NCBI GenBank assembly: GCA_023410885.1
Contig: JAEYPI010000208.1
Location: 1 to 15,489 of the forward strand
Reading direction: 5' to 3'
Origin: Bacillota bacterium
Lineage (GTDB): Bacteria > Bacillota > Clostridia > DSM-8532
Length of the DNA: 15,489 nucleotides
In this document: positions 14,499 to 15,489 of the stretch, piece by piece
Layout: every line of letters begins with the position of its first letter
How positions within the stretch are numbered: position 1 is the first letter of the stretch
Notes under the pieces: model-generated
Databases searched by the model: none
What the model was told of the DNA's origin: nothing
What the model saw: only the letters and a program-made list of their open reading frames with translations
Program-made: the position numbers and the translations under genes

Positions 14499-14545
14499 CC
14501 CGGTATTCACATAAGAAAAGCCAGCTTTCGAAGCTGGAAACCGGG
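14499..14545 (-). terminator. Nested hairpin after tRNA-His, probable terminator
   Basis: The inner stem CCAGCTT (14521-14527) with AAGCTGG (14531-14537) and a TCG loop is enclosed by CCCGGT (14499-14504) and ACCGGG (14540-14545). Read on the minus strand, the inner hairpin is followed by CTTTTCTT. It lies about 50 bases after tRNA-His and before the next promoter, so it likely ends the tRNA-His transcript. Confidence 0.6.
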
Positions 14546-14585
14546 CTTTTCCTCAGTTTCCAACCTCTATTCATCTGACTTTAAA

Positions 14586-14663
14586 TGGGGTGAATAATGG
14601 GAGTTGAACCCATGGCCTCCAGGGCCACAACCTGGCGCTCTAACCAACTGAGCTATACCCACC
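14586..14663 (-). tRNA. tRNA-His (anticodon GTG)
   Basis: A 78-base cloverleaf counting the encoded extra G at -1 (14663), which faces C73 as required for histidyl-tRNA recognition, and the encoded CCA (14586-14588). The acceptor arms are GTGGGTA/TATTCAC with two G-T pairs, and the anticodon stem is CCAGG/CCTGG around TTGTGGC (anticodon GTG). It has its own promoter at 14772-14800. Confidence 0.95.
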
Positions 14664-14680
14664 ACGCTTCTTTCTTCAAT

Positions 14681-14758
14681 AAAAACCCTTTTGTTACTGG
14701 GAACCGCAAGCAATATTTGATTGCGTAAGAGCCTAAAGGTAACAGGTGAGGTTTTTTT
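14681..14758 (-). ncRNA. Structured leader or small RNA between promoter and tRNA-His
   Basis: On the minus strand, AAAAACC and GGTTTTT (14750-14756 with 14681-14687) form an outer stem. A perfect TGTTAC/GTAACA pair (14739-14744 with 14692-14697) lies inside, and an apical hairpin pairs either GCAAT/ATTGC or CGCAA/TTGCG. A TTTTTATT tract ends it. It begins a few bases after the predicted start of the 14772-14800 promoter, so it is either a small autonomous RNA with its own terminator or an attenuator ahead of tRNA-His. It does not match any riboswitch class I know by motif. Confidence 0.45.
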
Positions 14759-14771
14759 AAAGACAAACTAT

Positions 14772-14800
14772 ATTCTAAGGAGATTTGAGGCTTTTGTCAA
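14772..14800 (-). promoter_or_regulatory. Promoter of the tRNA-His unit
   Basis: On the minus strand, a perfect -35 TTGACA (14795-14800) and a -10 TAGAAT (14772-14777) are 17 bases apart, with a predicted start near 14765. It shares the TGCTTGACAAA context type with the second tRNA promoter. It lies just after the peptidase gene stop. Confidence 0.85.
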
Positions 14801-14824
14801 GCATAATATTTTGTAAATCCGCAT

Positions 14825-15489
14825 TTATTCACGCATAAGAAGCGGCACACCTTCATTCATAAGGGTTACAGGGTTTATATAAATCCCGTTCACGGAGGCT
14901 GAAAAGTGCAAATGCGGACTGGTCGAAAAGCCTGTGGAGCCCACTGTACCTATTTTATCCCCCTGGGAAACCCAATCTCCTGTTTTAACCGAAAGCTCAT
15001 TCATATGGTAATACCAGGTTTTGAGGCCAAACCCATGCTCAATAATAACCGTATTACCCGTCCCTATCAAGAATTTGGCCAATAGAATGCGTCCGCTGTT
15101 GGAGGCCTTAACAGGGACTCCTGTGTCCTGTCCCAGGTCCAGTCCATTGTGCCGGTATGAGGTTTTTGAATTGTTGACATAACGGCTTTTTCCAAAATCA
15201 GCTTCGGTTAATCGCCCCTTCTCCACGGGCATAAGGAATTTTCCCTTCCAGTAAGGTTCTGGATCGGATACAGGCTTCAACGGGTTAATCACTTCCTCAA
15301 CCTCTTGAGCACTTTTTTCGTTACGTGTCGCAGCCGCTACTTTTGTATCAATGGTCAAATATTGTGTGGTAAAGGCTTTTTCATTCACTTTGAGGGCATA
15401 GGAATGCTCCTGTTCCCCCACCATCACTTTTATCTGGTAGACCTTGCCCATCTCATTGTAATAGCTGACAGGAAGCAGCATCATATGCT
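14825..15489 (-). CDS. M23-family metallopeptidase (partial, 5' end beyond the window)
   Basis: The frame is open to the window edge, so the N-terminus is missing; residues here count from the ATG at 15484. The C-terminal domain is an M23 (LytM/lysostaphin-like) endopeptidase that cleaves peptidoglycan peptides. Zinc ligands are visible as H112 and D116 in HNGLDLG and H193 in HLHFS, with H160 (YYHMNEL) and H191 as the other active-site histidines. The set is complete, so it should be active. Upstream, a beta-rich segment (YQIKVMVGEQEHSYALKV then FTTQYLTID) resembles the Ig-like domain that precedes M23 domains in clostridial proteins. A signal or anchor is expected in the missing part. It acts on the cell wall, in growth, division or sporulation; which cannot be told. 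The following promoter drives the tRNA genes separately. Confidence 0.9.
   Translation of the reverse strand, partial: HMMLLPVSYYNEMGKVYQIKVMVGEQEHSYALKVNEKAFTTQYLTIDTKVAAATRNEKSAQEVEEVINPLKPVSDPEPYWKGKFLMPVEKGRLTEADFGKSRYVNNSKTSYRHNGLDLGQDTGVPVKASNSGRILLAKFLIGTGNTVIIEHGFGLKTWYYHMNELSVKTGDWVSQGDKIGTVGSTGFSTSPHLHFSASVNGIYINPVTLMNEGVPLLMRE

Noticed and set aside
14307..14597. 96-codon plus-strand open frame (begins MDHIWLGWQDSNLRIPESK)
   Set aside because: The opening is the well-known spurious translation of antisense tRNA, and the rest crosses the tRNA promoter and terminator.

Overview
The window reads as a low-to-mid G+C chromosomal segment of a Gram-positive anaerobe, most likely class Clostridia (Oscillospiraceae or a neighbouring family). 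The signs are a PadR/DUF2812 pair, a lipoprotein-anchored ABC system, a BspA-type surface protein with S-layer homology (SLH) domains, strong GGAGG-type ribosome binding sites and tRNA genes with encoded CCA. No ribosomal RNA, integrase, transposase or CRISPR array was found, and the species cannot be fixed from sequence reading alone. Nearly every gene is on the minus strand. The exceptions are the PadR/DUF2812 pair at the left edge.

Left part (1-2981): the 3' end of a PadR-type regulator overlaps a DUF2812 membrane protein. A bidirectional terminator separates this pair from a convergent gene for a secreted protein made of two almost identical domains of about 265 residues. An intergenic stretch with two GC-rich hairpins follows.

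Centre (2982-9454): a LacI-family regulator and, downstream of it, a five-gene unit in transcription order: glycerophosphodiester phosphodiesterase (UgpQ-like), two MalF/MalG-type permeases, a lipoprotein solute-binding protein and a YcdX-type PHP phosphatase. This looks like an import-and-hydrolyse pathway for a phosphorylated or phosphodiester substrate, perhaps of the glycerophosphodiester type. The transporter ATPase is not encoded here and would have to come from elsewhere. Two 24-bp near-palindromes, 22/24 identical, lie in front of lacI and in front of the phosphodiesterase. They are very likely the operators through which the LacI protein controls itself and the operon.

Right part (9506-13799): a small DUF2442 gene lies directly ahead of a 1342-residue secreted surface protein. 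The domain order is signal peptide, BspA-like leucine-rich repeats, a beta-helix-like region with a regular [S/T]PxFxGG motif, a bacterial Ig/InlB-type repeat and three C-terminal SLH domains for wall anchoring.

Right edge (14201-15489): tRNA-His, tRNA-Gln and tRNA-Lys on the minus strand, driven by two textbook TTGACA-17 bp promoters. A structured element with terminator-like features lies between the first promoter and tRNA-His. The window ends inside an M23-family peptidoglycan endopeptidase gene.
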